64,000 nucleotides of DNA, taken from Petrosia ficiformis. Lineage: Eukaryota > Porifera > Demospongiae > Haplosclerida > Petrosiidae. The DNA lies in NCBI GenBank assembly GCA_947044365.1, contig OX345646.1:1938327-2002326 (forward strand), given 5' to 3'. Below are positions 19,728 through 34,300 of this stretch, one piece after another. The stretch's first letter is position 1; every line of letters begins with the position of its first letter. A model generated the notes under the pieces. It was not told where the DNA came from. It did no database searches and worked only from the letters and a program-made list of their open reading frames with translations. The position numbers and the translations under genes are program-made.

Positions 19728-22700
19728 TTTCAGACAAATCATTTTTTTGTTTGTTGAAATATCACAATGATTCTAGCACCATTCCAGTCGCATTTATAGT
19801 AAAATTCTGGTCTACAAGTATCGAGATGATATCTACAAATACTATGAAAGAAGACAGTCTCAACAACTAAAAAGATTTGATCTCGAATTGGACGCCATTT
19901 TCTTAAGAGGAATTTAATTACGCATGCGCAATCGTGTACTCGGAACATGGAAGCTAAAAAGGTGGAAGTGCTTGTTACATTGGAATCATAAGCATAGTGA
20001 TAACATTTGTGAGCAAATACATTTTTATAATAATGAATATAATAATTATTAATATTAAAGCCATTGTATAATAATATTGTATACTATGATAAGAATTGGA
20101 ATACTGAACGGTTGACACAGTGACTGACACAACTTCTTGCAGGACTGCAGACAGTGCTGTAAGTGAAATAGAGAATATACATCATCTGTAAGTGAAAGAG
20201 AATGATAATCAATACATAAATACAAAAGACTGACTATTATTGATGAACACATTTTAATGCATTTATGATTGTATGATTTTATAATGGTATATAGTGTTTC
20301 TGCAATCTACAAAAAATTCACACTAATAAAAAACATTTTCAATAAAAATGAAAGAAGATGTAGGGATGTCAAAACCCAAAAAGCATGCAAACAAGGTTGG
20401 GAAGCTAACATAGGACCCAAAATCACCTCCATATAACCCTACATAAATACAGCTCTTTCTATTTTGTTTTATAGCAGTGTAAGTACTTATGTAAGGTTAT
20501 ATGGAGGTGATTTTGGGTCCTATGTTAGCTTCCCAACCTTGTTTGCATGCTTTTTGGGTTTTGACATCCCTACATCTTCTTTCATTTTTATTGAAAATGT
20601 TTTTTATTATTCTTATATTATGAATGAACAAAATTAATGAAATTACAGAACTTCAGTGACTATAATCTTACGATTGCCCTTGCGCTGCCATCCTCTTAAA
20701 ACTGATGTAGGATTCCAGTCTTCGATTGACGGACTGTGCACCTATGGAAATACGAATTAAAGAATGTAATGTAAATGTAGTTAGGTGATTTCTTGTAGTA
20801 GTGTTTATTCTCTTACAGTTGGAAAACACTCTTTCAACATCTGCTGATGTTGCTGGTAGTACAGAGATTCTAGCAAGCAAATTTGATATAAGTGGATATG
20901 TGCATTTCGTTGCTTCCCTGTTTGTTGGATTCCACATCACTAATACTGCTTGCTCAAGTGTGGTTGGACTAACTTCTTTAGCAAAACATCGATAAGATGT
21001 ATTCATTCCACAAGCATGATGAGTCAATGTTGAGCTTGTCTGCAAACTCCGCAACTAATGTAGGTGAACCTTGGTTAAAATTCCTAGGATCTAAAAGTCC
21101 TAGTAGATAGACTTGTTAAGATTCAGGAAATCAAGCTTCGAGATGTTCAAGCAATAAATTCAGGTATACCGAACACATTGTAATAAACATTTCTGTGTTA
21201 ACAGCTTCTAAGTTTTCAGAGTAGTCTTTGACTAGCTGTATCGTGTAGCCTCCTAAAAGTGGATCATTACGAAGAGACTCCAGTGATGATTTATGAGATT
21301 TCAGGACAGACTCCATTGATAGCAAGTTAAAACCACGTTGCTGAAATATTAACGAAAGATCTTCAAGAATGTTGAGAACATCTGACAAAGTACAATTAAT
21401 GTAGCTACAAACTGTGCACTAGAAATTTGTTTTGCCAATCCAATTGCTGTGGCATCTCCTTAAGAGCATTTACAGCATTTTCATGTGACAACAAATGTGT
21501 TTCTGTTGGGGACTGGAGTTTATATTGGGGATGATTTAGGACTTTCTACATTTCAGCTAGCTTAGCTGTGTGTGCAGTACTTCGTTAGAAAAACACCATA
21601 TATAGTATGCAGTGTTTTCTCAAACATAGAAAACCAGGTGAAACTAGAAGTATTGCAAGCTGCTAATGACAGACGATGAGCTCCACAATTAGTCCGGCAT
21701 AGCCAGACCCACCACTGAAGGGAGGGGGTCTGGTGAAACGCATATACTAAAGTTGTTCTACTGCAGCCTATGGTGCAGTGATTGTGGTCACAATTATTAT
21801 TTGTTTATGAATATGATTATCACTGTTGTGAACATTATTATCACCTGGAGAATGTTTGACAGCTGTAACAGATGTAGTAAGGGCTTCAATGACTGGTTCG
21901 AAAAGATTAGATTCTTCCAGGAGACTACACATCAATTGTAATCTAATTTTTTCACTAGTAATTGGCACTTTCTCCAACAATAATGTTTTCCACACAAGCA
22001 AAACACGATTTGATGATCCAGCAGTAGAAACTAGCTTCCTTCTATCTGTACTTTTATCCAAAACACTGCCACAACCAAAACAGTAAACTTCCATCTTTGT
22101 TAGCTTTAAAGATTTTATAACAATGATTATTTCATCTGCTGTGTATACAGTTATACAACACCTACTGAGATTACATAATTGCTGCAGCTTAATTGCATTC
22201 CAGTAGAACAACTTTAGTATACACGTTTTACCAGACCCACCACCCTTTAGCAGTGGGTCTGGCTACACCAGAATGTGTTACCACCATTGGTGGAGCATTC
22301 CTTTTTATATTCACCATTGCACCTTGTTGTTTACCTAACATCACAGAAGCTCCATCACATGATCCTCCAGCTTGTCTATATATGCAATGCAGAGCATCAG
22401 CTACTGCAGTGGCGTAGGAAGCAATTGAAAATTGGGGGGGGGGGCTGAGTAGCAGTGTGCAAAGTGCACCGCCAAAAAGTTCGGGTCATTAATTATTCAT
22501 GAGAGGTGTGGCTAATTAAACGTATTAATTAACTCAACAATAATAATTATGCGCAATAATTAGAAATTCAGAAGTTAAGCAATTAATTAGTCGCAATAAT
22601 GGCCATAATTTTTTTTTTTTAAATCATGTGACTGAAGAATATAATTTACAAAAAGTTCACAAAGTTCAATTTTTATATTTTACCAAAATAATGAAGTCTA

Positions 22701-25700
22701 TGATCGTTAACTGATATAAACTGTCGAGCAATATCCTTAAGATCAAGGCTATCTGTATCAGACGAATGAACATACAGTAAAAGTAAATTGTTGAGTCTTG
22801 ATTGTTTGCTGTTCTCATCTACAAGACACGATGATAGACTTATAATTCATTCACTAGAGTGTTGATCGTAAATGTATGGTTTTAACTTACCACTTCCAAT
22901 AGAGAAGAAAGCTCTTTGCTTCATCGAGTTGTTACAGTCAGTAAGTGGGCAGAGACCACACCCAGTATTAATCGTAATGAAAAGAAAAGTTGAAGTTTTT
23001 TTTTGGGGGGGGGTTTTGGGGGGGGGGGGGGAGGGCTGCAACCCCCTGAGCCGCCCCCCTGGTTCCTACGCCTATGTACTGCTTCCATCTGCAGTGATAA
23101 CAGTTGATTCATGTATAAAATTCTCCAGTCTCTGATGAGTTGATAATCGGCCTTAATACTCACTGCATGTATCTTCACAAGATATGTGAACTGAAGATTT
23201 TTCGTGATGACAAAACTGATCTCGACAAACTCCAACAAATCCTTCAGTTACGAAAATAGTTCTACCACTCCTTGTGCACAAGCATGGTTACAATATACAC
23301 AGTAAATACCATCATTACGAACATCTATCCTTGGAAATCAAGAGCAAACTGAAGGGTTGGCAAACTGTCGCCACAAGGAAACAAGGCCTCTTCGTGTAGA
23401 CCTATCTACTTCCTCTTCTTCATCACTATCCCTAGCTAAAGTTCCAAATGAAGTCTTCTGTCCACTCACGAGTTTTCTTCGCTTCTTGATTTTCGACAAT
23501 TATGTGAGTGTGGTAAGATTAATTGACCACGCCCCTCATGAATAATTAATTCGCTCAAATTTTGGCTGCACGCACCACTACTTGGATGTTAAATCCTTGC
23601 GAGAACACTGTTTTGCGTATATACATATGCTGTGGGCCTAAGATTCTAATGTTCATCCTCCACTAACAGGTTTTAGTTAATAATGGTAATAATAATTGTT
23701 CATTTGTATAGGGTCGATTAGCTAGTTATGAGAAATGGATAAAGAAATATGGCAAAGTATGTGGGTAAGTCAGAAATTTAAGTGTTAGTGAATTTTAAAA
23801 GATTATAACTCAAAGATAATGAAGTACATTATAACCGGTTATCTAAAATTAACACCCTTTTGAGCTATGACAACCAGATCACCATCAGCACTTCACAATC
23901 TTCTATATATACTGAACGAGTGGTATTAAATCCTTCAGTTGCATGCCGGGAAGCCACTGTGTATGGCTAGCCACTGTGTATGGCTAAAGTCAGTAGCCTT
24001 GCACATGGTTTCAATGTCCAGTGACTACCAGCATTTTTCACTTTCCTCTTTCAGCCTTATTAATCAGAATTTAGTGTTTATTTTCTATGTGAGGCAGGAC
24101 TAACAAAACCTTTTATCACACAAACAATTTGTTAGTTCATTAATTAACTACAGCAAGAGCTTTAAATTGTGAGAAATTATTCATACTAAAACAATATTAT
24201 TTTGTAGTGACTAATGTTCATTTCATCAGTGAGAATATTAGTCTCAACATTTACTTTACTAGTCATACATTTTGCTTAATTATGCTTGCTTGTTTATCTC
24301 ATCTGCTTACTTATTAAATAATTGCACTTTCAGTGCAGAACCATCGCCAGAGGTGTGATTGGAAACAAGAACAAATAATAGCAGACTATATTATATACAT
24401 GTATGTGTGTGTGTCAGAGTTTTTGATAAGTTTTGAAGCATGGACCAAATTGGCTCAAAATGGTTAGCGTGTGTGTCATTGGGAATACATCTTAAACCAA
24501 TTAACTAAGAGTTAATGCTGTTAGTGACAATATAATCATAATTAACTGCGCCACTAGCCAAAAGAGAGTACTGTGGAGTGCCAAATAAGAAACTGTTTGG
24601 CTCAAAATGGTTAGCGTGTGTGTCATTGGGAATACATCTTAAACCAATTAACTAAGAGTTAATGCTGTTAGTGACAATATAATCATAATTAACTGCGCCA
24701 CTAGCCAAAAGAGAGTACTGTGGAGTGCCAAATAAGAAACTGTTTTGGCCAATGGTGCACCATATGAGCTTATTAAAACACTGGTGTGTGTTAAATACAA
24801 CTTACACTCCAGTCCTTCATAATTCCTAGTATTAGAAACTCAGCATTAGCAGAAAACGCTTTTGCGACCTTAATCATGTGCATGAAATTAAATTGGTGGA
24901 GCTAGAAAGTGACCGTCATTTCAGAAAGCTTAGAGCCAGCTCGACATTGTAGTGCCCACTACTTCAATTGTACTTGATATCAAGCTGTGATTCGACAGCG
25001 ATAGCTTTCCAACAAGATGAGCTGTGTTTCCATGTACTCTTTACTACCAGAAGTCTTCTGAAAGCGGCGAAATAGCAATCGTGAATCACAAAAATTGTAA
25101 TAACTTGGCAATGCAATGTGGCTACAGAAATCCCCATTTTCATATTATTGTGTTGTCCTGAAGCTGGCAGTACCTCGTTTGGTGCTCTAACACTTCTAGT
25201 TTTCTGAGAGCTTTAGGTAACAGACAGACAGACAAACAAACAGATTACAGTAACCCTCCACTTTACCTAGGGTTAATAAATAAATAAAACATTTATCATA
25301 TGGACAATGATATTTACACATATGCACTTCGTAGATACTATGTTGGTAGAGTTCCTCATTATTTGATTACTGATCTTGATATTGCTAAGGAAATATTGAT
25401 GAAGCATTCTGATATATTTATGGATAGAGCTGTGAGTTGTAACAGATTATATACAGTATATATCAATAAAATATCACCATACAGTAGCAGTAATTACCTT
25501 TGTTGTACTGTCAGTATAGTATAGTAATTACTGTCTCACTACTGTGGTGTTGAATTGACAAGTATACCCAATTACTGTCAAAACGAACTACTGTATATAG
25601 TGTGGAAATGAAACTTCTGAGTAATTACTGTACTGTATGGTGACTTTTTATTGCCTTGTACTGTAACTCAATCATATAGAAGATGAGATAATTATACTTC

Positions 25701-27668
25701 TAACTTTAAACAGAGTCCAAATTTTCTTGAGGTGGCAGGTAATACATAAATTATTTTTAAACATAATGAGTATTTTGATTATATCTTGTTTATAAAACAA
25801 GATATATAGTATCCCTATGACTGCTTTGTGGTGTCCAGCATTCAGTATAAATCATGGCTGACTTTATCATGCCTGAAACGCAACAGCTTATTATAGTTAT
25901 TATTTTGATTATCTACTCTCCTTACCTTTTAAAGAACCTTGTAGAACTTTAGAAATATATTTTAGATAGAGGCTATTTGTTCAGTTTCTGCATAAGCTAC
26001 TTAGTTACAAGCAACTTTCTTTCTGCTGGTCTGCAGAGCTCGAGGCCATGAGCGTGCGTTCTATTACGCGCCACGCCCATTAATTGCCGAGCCCCCCGAA
26101 ATTACGCGACTTCCTTAACTACGTATGCAACGCATACTTACACAAGTGACACAAGAATATAAATAAATATATATATATTAAACCCCGTGGAAAGCAATCA
26201 TACGGATGGCCCTACGGGGGCCATAAAAGTTGACTAATGTGGTAAAAGGATTAGGGAATTTATATTTCTTTTGTCAAAAAGTGCTTATAGTTGTGTTTAA
26301 AGAAGTGTTTTAAGTTCTGTTGTGTCGGAGTCTTTATTCATAAAACTGTTGTACCTTTTTGAAACACAACATACTTGGGTGATATTTAGGATAATTCTGG
26401 TCCTTGTTTTGAGAGCATGTGATTAAGTGTTATAGTATTTCATTAGTGATGCACTGATAATCGGATCCGTAATTGATATCGGTCATTATCGGCCAATACT
26501 TTTAGTATCGGTATCAGTTATTACTGAAAGATGTCAACTGATATTGTAAGACGTGTGCTAATAATGTCATTTCTTGTGATTTTAGCATCATTAATTGCTT
26601 CTATGATACTCATAATTATTGAGAAAATGCTCATTTTCATTGAAAGAATCAGAAACCAGAAGGTATATTTAACACCAGATCGGTATCGGTTATCGGTACA
26701 TGTGTAAAGTAATTATGTGTTTATCTGAATATCAGTAGAATAACTTATCAGTGCATCACTATTTTTGCATCTATATACATTTGCAGTATTGCTTATTTAT
26801 TCTATATATATCGCAATAAGGCAACATTTTGGCATTGCAGTAATATTGGCAGACCAAAATCATGTAATATGATTATTGCAATGCAATAACTATACAATGT
26901 TTGAAATGAATAATTGCATGCCCAATCCTATACCACATACCCAATCCTATACCACATACCCAAACACTACAATACTCTACTGTGTGATTAATATTTTTCT
27001 CTTGTCATACTGCATGATGCCATGATCCTTGCATATTGTCTGTTCTATTTCAGTTTGAAGGTCAAGGGGTGGTGGATGTGATTCATAGAAATCAGATAGG
27101 CTTAATCACAGGAAAAGGAGAGCCATGGAAACGAGCTAGACGTATTATCAGTCCAACTTACTCTGTGTCAAAAGTAAAACAAGTAAGGTTTTAATTTCTG
27201 ATAAGCCATGGGCAAAATGAAGCAATCTTTAATAATATGGGGCATAGTTTTCAGAAAGGAACACTTTCCCACACAAATGATTGCCTTTAATCACTCGCCA
27301 TTCCACCATCTTGTACAAGAAGCCAATGAAATTTTGGTATCCTGGAAGAGCTATATATCATTTTTTAAACTTCAGTAATCATGGCTACCTTTATCATGCC
27401 CGAAACACATTAGCCTATTATATTGTAGTGATTATCTACTCTGTTTACCTTTTAAAGGACCTTGTAGAACATTTAGGAATATATTTCAGGTAGAATAGCT
27501 AGCTATTAGTTCCAGTTTCTATGTAATCTACACAGCTTTTTTTCTGCTGGTCTGTAGACCTTGAGCGCGTGTTATTTTACGCGCCATGCCCATTAATTGA
27601 CCGAGCCCCCCGGAATGACATAACTTTTTTAACTACATATATAATGCATACTCGCGTAAGTGGCCACA

Positions 27669-27713
<45 letters not shown>

Positions 27714-28353
27714 ATACATCAATTCCATGGGAAAATAATCATGGGGATGGCCCTACGAGCCATAAAAACACATCAAATAATAATGCTAAAATACCGTATA
27801 GCTAATTGTTTTTCGTGGACATAAAAATTCAAGGTAAGAGAAAACTGTTCTATTAGTGATGTATTTCACACCATGAATCACGCGGTTGATTGAAGAACAC
27901 GCAAATACATTTCTGGGTAATGTTATTTACGTGTTCTTCAATTAATTGCGAAATTAAGCGAAAATAAATTTCCAGTGAAACATGTTTATGTTACTTACAT
28001 TAAAGCATTGTTATATGATGTGTTGTTGTTTGGGAGAACACATTTTATAGATAAAGCGCTTCAAATTTTGATAATCCATTGAAAGGGTTAATGGTTTTAT
28101 CACAATTCGTACATGTGTTACACAGAGAGGGGGATGGAATGAGTAGGCTCCCCCATACCAAGGGCCTGAGAAGTTTAATACTAATTTAAAGTACTACCTA
28201 ATTCAAAAACTGTACATATTTACAGCATATAGAACAAGAAAGAGGTTGTTGTTTGGCAGCAGAGTAATAATATAATTGAATGGGCAAAAAAGATGGTGCT
28301 TTTATGAATACTGATCAGGCTTTCCCCTACGAACTAAAACTTCTGTATGAAAA

Positions 28354-28390
<37 letters not shown>

Positions 28391-31300
28391 GTCAGCATTC
28401 ATTTAAAAAACAGATCTCAAACAATAGTCCACTTATAAGGTATAATAATTCAACTCAGTATGGCAAAACTTCAAAGTAACCGCAGGTTTTATAAATCAGA
28501 TATAACACCTGCCATCAACCACGATGACACAAACTATAAAACTACAACACTCACCTGGTATAAACTTAAGACAAAACATTAGGAGACGCTACGCACAGCT
28601 GCAGTAGTTTTGCCTTTCTGGAAATATATTCATTACATAACATGCTTACTCATGCTATAAGAGATTTATAATTGCCTTGCACTTGGGCACATGGACCTCG
28701 GACTTGACGATTATAAATCTGATATAGCACTCGTAGGTGTGTTCTAACTAAAGTCTATTCACATTCACGATGTCCTCTAAATTATGATGTGATTTCATAA
28801 GGTTAATACATGATTATACTGTAACTCAATAATGAAGCAATGGATTGAAATTTGACATACACAAAAAAAATAACGGGAAGGATAATTATATGAAAATGGT
28901 GCAGGTAAAAAGATTGTTGGTCCTTCCAAATTAAAGTTATGAACATTTTTCTGAGGACATGGTGAATGTGAATGACCTTTAGTTAACTATAACTAGTACA
29001 TAAAACTTCTTTTAGTAAGGCATTGCGACTTTTAGTTAACTAAACTATAAATAAACTAAAATTGTGATAAACTAGGCATACTATAACTATAACTATAAGT
29101 GGTCATTATTGTCATAATAATACAGCATTAGTTCTGACATAATATATTAGATATATATTTGTGATTCTATTAGATGGCTCCTCTTGTAGAGTCCTGTTGT
29201 AACAGTTTACATGATAAATTTGCTGATCTTGCTAAATCAGGAGAAAGTATAGAAGTTACAAGGTATGATGATTTAAAATTCTAAATCTGCTATGTCATTT
29301 AAAGTCTGTTAACATTCATGATTACCTCAAAATTGTGATGTGATGAATTTATATAGTGTATAGTTTAATGTTAAGATGGCGCTCAGGAAGTCTGAAAAGT
29401 ACCCATTAAACATATTCTGTTTTATTCATGATATTCATAATTTCGTTTTTCATTCATATTTGTGGTCTACGGTAAGCTAAGTATGCAGAAATGTGTATAC
29501 ACACACTATGATAATGAAATTCCATATGTGGTTTCTGGTTAAAGTGCACAGGTTGTAATTAGGTAAGTTAACACATGCTTTTAAAGTACAATTTTCTTTT
29601 TTCTTATTTAACGTATAGCCTATGATATTTCATACAGTATTTCAGGAGGTGTGACTCTAAAATCATACAGAGCCGTTTTCCTCTCTGATTTTTCGTTGAT
29701 AATTTATAGCGATGAGATACACGATATGGTAGAGATCTAGAGATTGTATTGCAAATCTGTTCTGTAAGTTTTCAGATCTTAGTGAGTTAAGTGCTGACAG
29801 CACATTTTGTTTTATTATCTACTACACAGATGGAGAAAAATGTACCTTACACTTTCATAATTGCCTGTTGCCTACTCACATTGTAGATTTCATCTATATT
29901 TAAAACATCTTGAGATATATAAATTGTACAAAAATGAATCAAAAAAGTGAAATAGTTCTTGAGATATAATAACAAGTAGGAACTAATGAATATTCATATT
30001 TTTGCCTGAGTGCCACCTTAAGATTAATACATGATTATACTGTAACTCAATTAATAAAGGAATTTGACATACACAAAACATAACAGGAAGAATAAGTATA
30101 AGAGGTAAAACAAGATATATTGAGAAAAAGTATCCCTATAATTGCTTTATGACAATGTATCAATCATTGCCGAGCACCAGTGTCTCTACCTTTTTGTGTA
30201 CTAGAAATCTGGGACTGAAGAAGTAAATGGGCGGGGCTGCAGTCTAATGCACAGACACTGATTACTGCATGAAGTACTCTCTCAAATGTTCTAAATGATG
30301 ACTTCCTCATGTCTGAAACTCAACAACTTATTATATTTACTTTTTAAAGATTCCTGCATCATCTTTATAGTGTTTCTGTGCTGTATACAACAGTTTACAT
30401 TCTTCCTTATGTTGAACGCGCGTTTTTTTATGTGCTACGCCCATTAATTGACCGAGCCCCCCTGGAATGGCGTAACTTCCTTAACTATGTATACAACACA
30501 TACTTGCGCAAGTGACACAAACATATAAATATATAATAATATATATATATATATACCGTATAGCGGAAAAATTTCGAGGGGAAATATTTTCGTGGATTTA
30601 TTAATAAACAACATTTCGCGGTAAAATTTTCGTGGTTACAACATCGTCGCCCTCACCTTCATGTTTGCAGAAGCTATGGAAGAGGAAGGTATGATCCTTG
30701 AAAGTGTACCACGGGGTTCTGGTAGCCCATGATCCTGATCTTCTTTCTTAGCAATAGGTTTAAAATAACGAATTAACGCCATATTATCTGCACTTTGCTG
30801 ACTATAATTAATATAATATCACGTGTACGGGTGCGGTCTAGTTTATTTCGTTGGTTAAATTTTCGCGGATTTACTTCAACCACGAAAAACGCGAAAATTT
30901 TTCCCCTCGAAATTTTTCCGCTATACGGTAGTTCGAACCCATGGGAAAGTAATTATAGGGAATCATAAAGTTATAAATATTTTTTTTAGTTGTGATTACG
31001 ATTACATGTACATGTGATTGCTGTTATAAACATCTATAGTAGCTACTTACAGCTATCATTTAATATTTTTCAAGAAACAATTTATCAAGCGATTATTTTT
31101 AATAAGGAAAGCAAATATTCAAACACCAAAAAAGCAGTATTCATTTCAGCAATTGTAATGATACATTTACTTCATAATACATCTTATTATAATAGTACTG
31201 TCATTCTATTCCCTATACAGCATATTTGGCCATTATACATTGTCAACGGTTATAGCTTCAGCATTTGGTCGTCAATTAAATATTACCAAGGGAGAAGGAG

Positions 31301-34300
31301 AACATATAGCAAAGACTTTGTCTTTCTTATTGACTTCATACACTGAACGAACGGCAGTCTACATTGTTGAAGTCATTATATGTGAGGATATAAATCATTA
31401 TACATATCTGACATTTTGTTGATGAGAAAATTAATTGTTATGGATACTAATTTTGATCAAATGCTTCACTCATTATTTTTACAAGAAGCTGACTAACTTT
31501 GTTATCCAGCAAGAGCAGTTAATTTTAAAATTAATTAATAAAATGGACAATTTTTGGATTTATGCTAAATTTAGCATTTTTACTAAATCTTTATAGAAAA
31601 AATGGACAATTTATTAATGCTAAATTTAGCATTTCCAATCAATTTTTAAGGAAAAATGAACTATTTTGCTATGCCAAGATTAGTTATCTTCCTGCATAAA
31701 AATGGGTGATTAACAAGCTTTTAAATGTACCGTAGTATGGCTTTATTTCACGAGGTGCAAAATTTCGCGTTATTCGCTATCAGATCTAAATTCGCGAAAT
31801 TATTTGCTGCTTGCACACGTAATTAACCAGTACAGTCGTACTGCTAAAATTCCAAATCGCGAAAATTAAAATTTTTAAATTTTTTTCTAAAAGCTAATGT
31901 TATAAAAACGCGAAATTTTGCACCTCTGAAAATTACCCATACTACGGTATTTTATTTGTAAGCATTCCTGCTTTAAAGGAAACAAAGCTGCAGACACTTT
32001 TGCTCAAAAAAGTGGTATTTCTCAGTCTGGAAATACTATTTTATTCTCACTCAGTGACAACCACTTTTACTTAGATTACATAATATTTATGGAGAACACA
32101 GGTTGGAATGATGGGAGACTTAAAAACTGATCTTCTCATCCAAACATCTGGAGGGAGAAAGCTAAAGCTAATCCTAATGTCACACACCCCTCACCCTCTG
32201 TATGATCTACAGGTTTAATTTCTTGAACCCATAGTAGCACACACTTGCTAACATGAAACAAATAAACACAAATCAACATGTTTTTTAGTACTCAAACAAG
32301 AGTCATCTTAAGTTACTTGATATTTTCTTTTCTTCAGCAAATATTCCATTTCTTGTGACACCTTTACGATTTATTGTAAAACGTACTAAATTGGCAAGAC
32401 TTGTGGGCAATTTAGTTGACATACTTCTAAATTTAGTGAAAGCAAGAAGGACAGAATCTATGAAGGTGATATATACATTGATACTGAAGTCATTGTGTTC
32501 AGTTGTCATGTACATACTAATGTGGTCTTTGATGCAAAACTCAGTCATCTGTGCGATAACATTTAAACTCCATATTCAGCCAGGCAGCCAACTAAATTCT
32601 AATTTTTAGCATAGCTGGAAGGTGTTTCGGCCTGAACGATGCAAGGCAGTATTTTTTCAAAAGATAATGTTTATAAAATGTTACAATGATCCAATTCACT
32701 AAAAATTACTTTTTGGAATTGCTTTATTATAAATGTGCTTAGCTTGAAGCAGGTGCTTCAGCTTGTGCACTTTCACCCGATGAGCAGTTTACAGCTTCAC
32801 TGTGTACTTGAGATTATGCTCAAGCATTTACTAAAGTGCTTCACCCCATGTCTGGTATCCATAAAGAGCAACTATATTTCTCCACATACAAAAATGGCTG
32901 AATAGTGAGTATTAAACTATAAATGTTTGAAAATTCTTGTTATTCTGATTCTTGAGTTCACAGTCACACATGTTGCCTGAAATTAGCATTTACATTTTTA
33001 CTGAGGGGGAGGATCTGTTAGCTGCAGCCCAGAGCTTCTTAATTGTTAAATATGGCATTCAATTTACAAAAATAAGATGAATTTAAACACACTTAATTGA
33101 GGTAGGGAGCTTAAATTGAAAGTTTACATGGGGGGTAATCTGCTCAACCTAGATAAAAAAAGTATACAAACAGGGTTGGAATGGTAACTCATAAATGAAG
33201 CTAACCACTTCCATCTAACTCTATAATTAAGTAGCTACAGAGCAAAATACAGAGACTTGTAGCTTCAATTGCATAATTATGGTTATTGTGTAAGTTTGTC
33301 TCTAAGTTACCATCTTTGGATCCTTTATTTGGGTTTGATGTTCCTATTTAAGCACTACAAAAATAAAATTGTTAAAATGACTAATTTATTGGTTAGTACA
33401 GTTGCAAGGAATAGTGGAAATTGTTGTTTAATTGGTTGTGTAGGTTGTTATGGATATATACATGAATTGTAATTTAGTAATTGTAATTTCAATTTCCCTA
33501 TTCTGTCTAATAGATGTACAAAAAAGCAGAATAAATATTTTAATTAAACCGTTGTAGGTTTCCAAATCTTTTTGGTGCATCTAATGAGATATTAGGTGTG
33601 ATAATTGATTATAATTGGTACGTATATCTTTTTAAGTATTTTAATATAATTAGTACAAAGTATTTTAACAATTCTATTTTTGCAGTGAAGAGTGCTATAA
33701 GTGTTAAAGGTCATTCACGTTCACCTTGTCCTCAGAAAATGCTCATAACTTTAGTTTGAAATATCCAACCATCTTTTTACCTGCACCATTTTCATATAAT
33801 TATCCTTCCCGTTCTTTTTCTGTGTATGTCAAATTTCAATGTATTGCTTCATTATCGAGTTACAGTATAATCATGTATTAACCTTATGACATTAAACTAT
33901 ACACTATAGTAGTACATATAAAGTAATTACATTCTAATTTTGTCAGCACTTTCAATCACGTGATGCATGTGTGATTATGCAATAAAACACTTACAGCACT
34001 CTTCAAAGTATAATACGTGTTTTAATATGGGCACTCAGGTGGGGCCAAGCCAATAAAGGTCTCAATTGCATAATGCACTCATGCATTACGTAATCCTGAC
34101 CTGCCCCACTGTCGTGCCACATTAAAACACACATAGCATTATAATCCCATTTTCATGTATTAGTCACCTGATTGCACATTAAGCACGATTACATTGCTTC
34201 ATTCGTGCATTATCTAATCTTGACATTTATTGAGCTCATTTATTGAGCCCCGCCACATTAAAACACTGCAAAGAGTGCAATATAATTATAACTATATATT

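Larger units (their letters stand above)
20668..23560 (-). pseudogene. Decayed ZNF862-like hAT transposase-derived gene
   Basis: Antisense segments line up as one protein. N-terminal part (about 23560-23083): [29 protein letters not shown], a C-x2-C piece (YCVYCNHAC), LLSLQMEAV. Middle (22407-22265): [28 protein letters not shown]. Then (21697-21131) [44 protein letters not shown]-terminal hAT dimerisation region (21054-20668): [40 protein letters not shown]. Several stops and frameshifts and two inserted elements (21702-22263, 22408-23076) kill it. The DGAS and SADVERVFS motifs are hAT hallmarks. It lies antisense in P450 intron 2. Unit 2 keeps only the 5' part (45055-45300). Confidence 0.85.
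15684..23711. other. P450 copy 1 intron 2 (8.0 kb)
   Basis: In order: truncated TA-flanked element (15742-16240), MITE fragment (16225-16430), a stretch from 16430 to 17330 with no recognised feature, a MITE with two nested insertions (17331-18761), repeat C (18860-19200), repeat at 19484-19560, (ATT)n, foldback (20324-20609), and a hAT gene relic with two nested elements (20668-23560). Bases 16531-23282 have no counterpart in unit 2. Confidence 0.75.

Noticed and set aside
19664..19948. Frames around the (ATT)n tract (e.g. [18 protein letters not shown])
   Set aside because: Partly microsatellite; no splice support and no recognisable domain.
22872..23238. Frames around the G-runs with Pro/Gly-rich ends
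   Set aside because: They lie in the 669-bp inserted element. Only the flanking antisense hAT residues (23083 onward) are meaningful.
33540..33620. Possible extra P450 exon (gttgtag then gtttccaaatctttttggtg)
   Set aside because: Exons 8 and 9 already join in phase with family-consistent sequence, and unit 2 has no counterpart.
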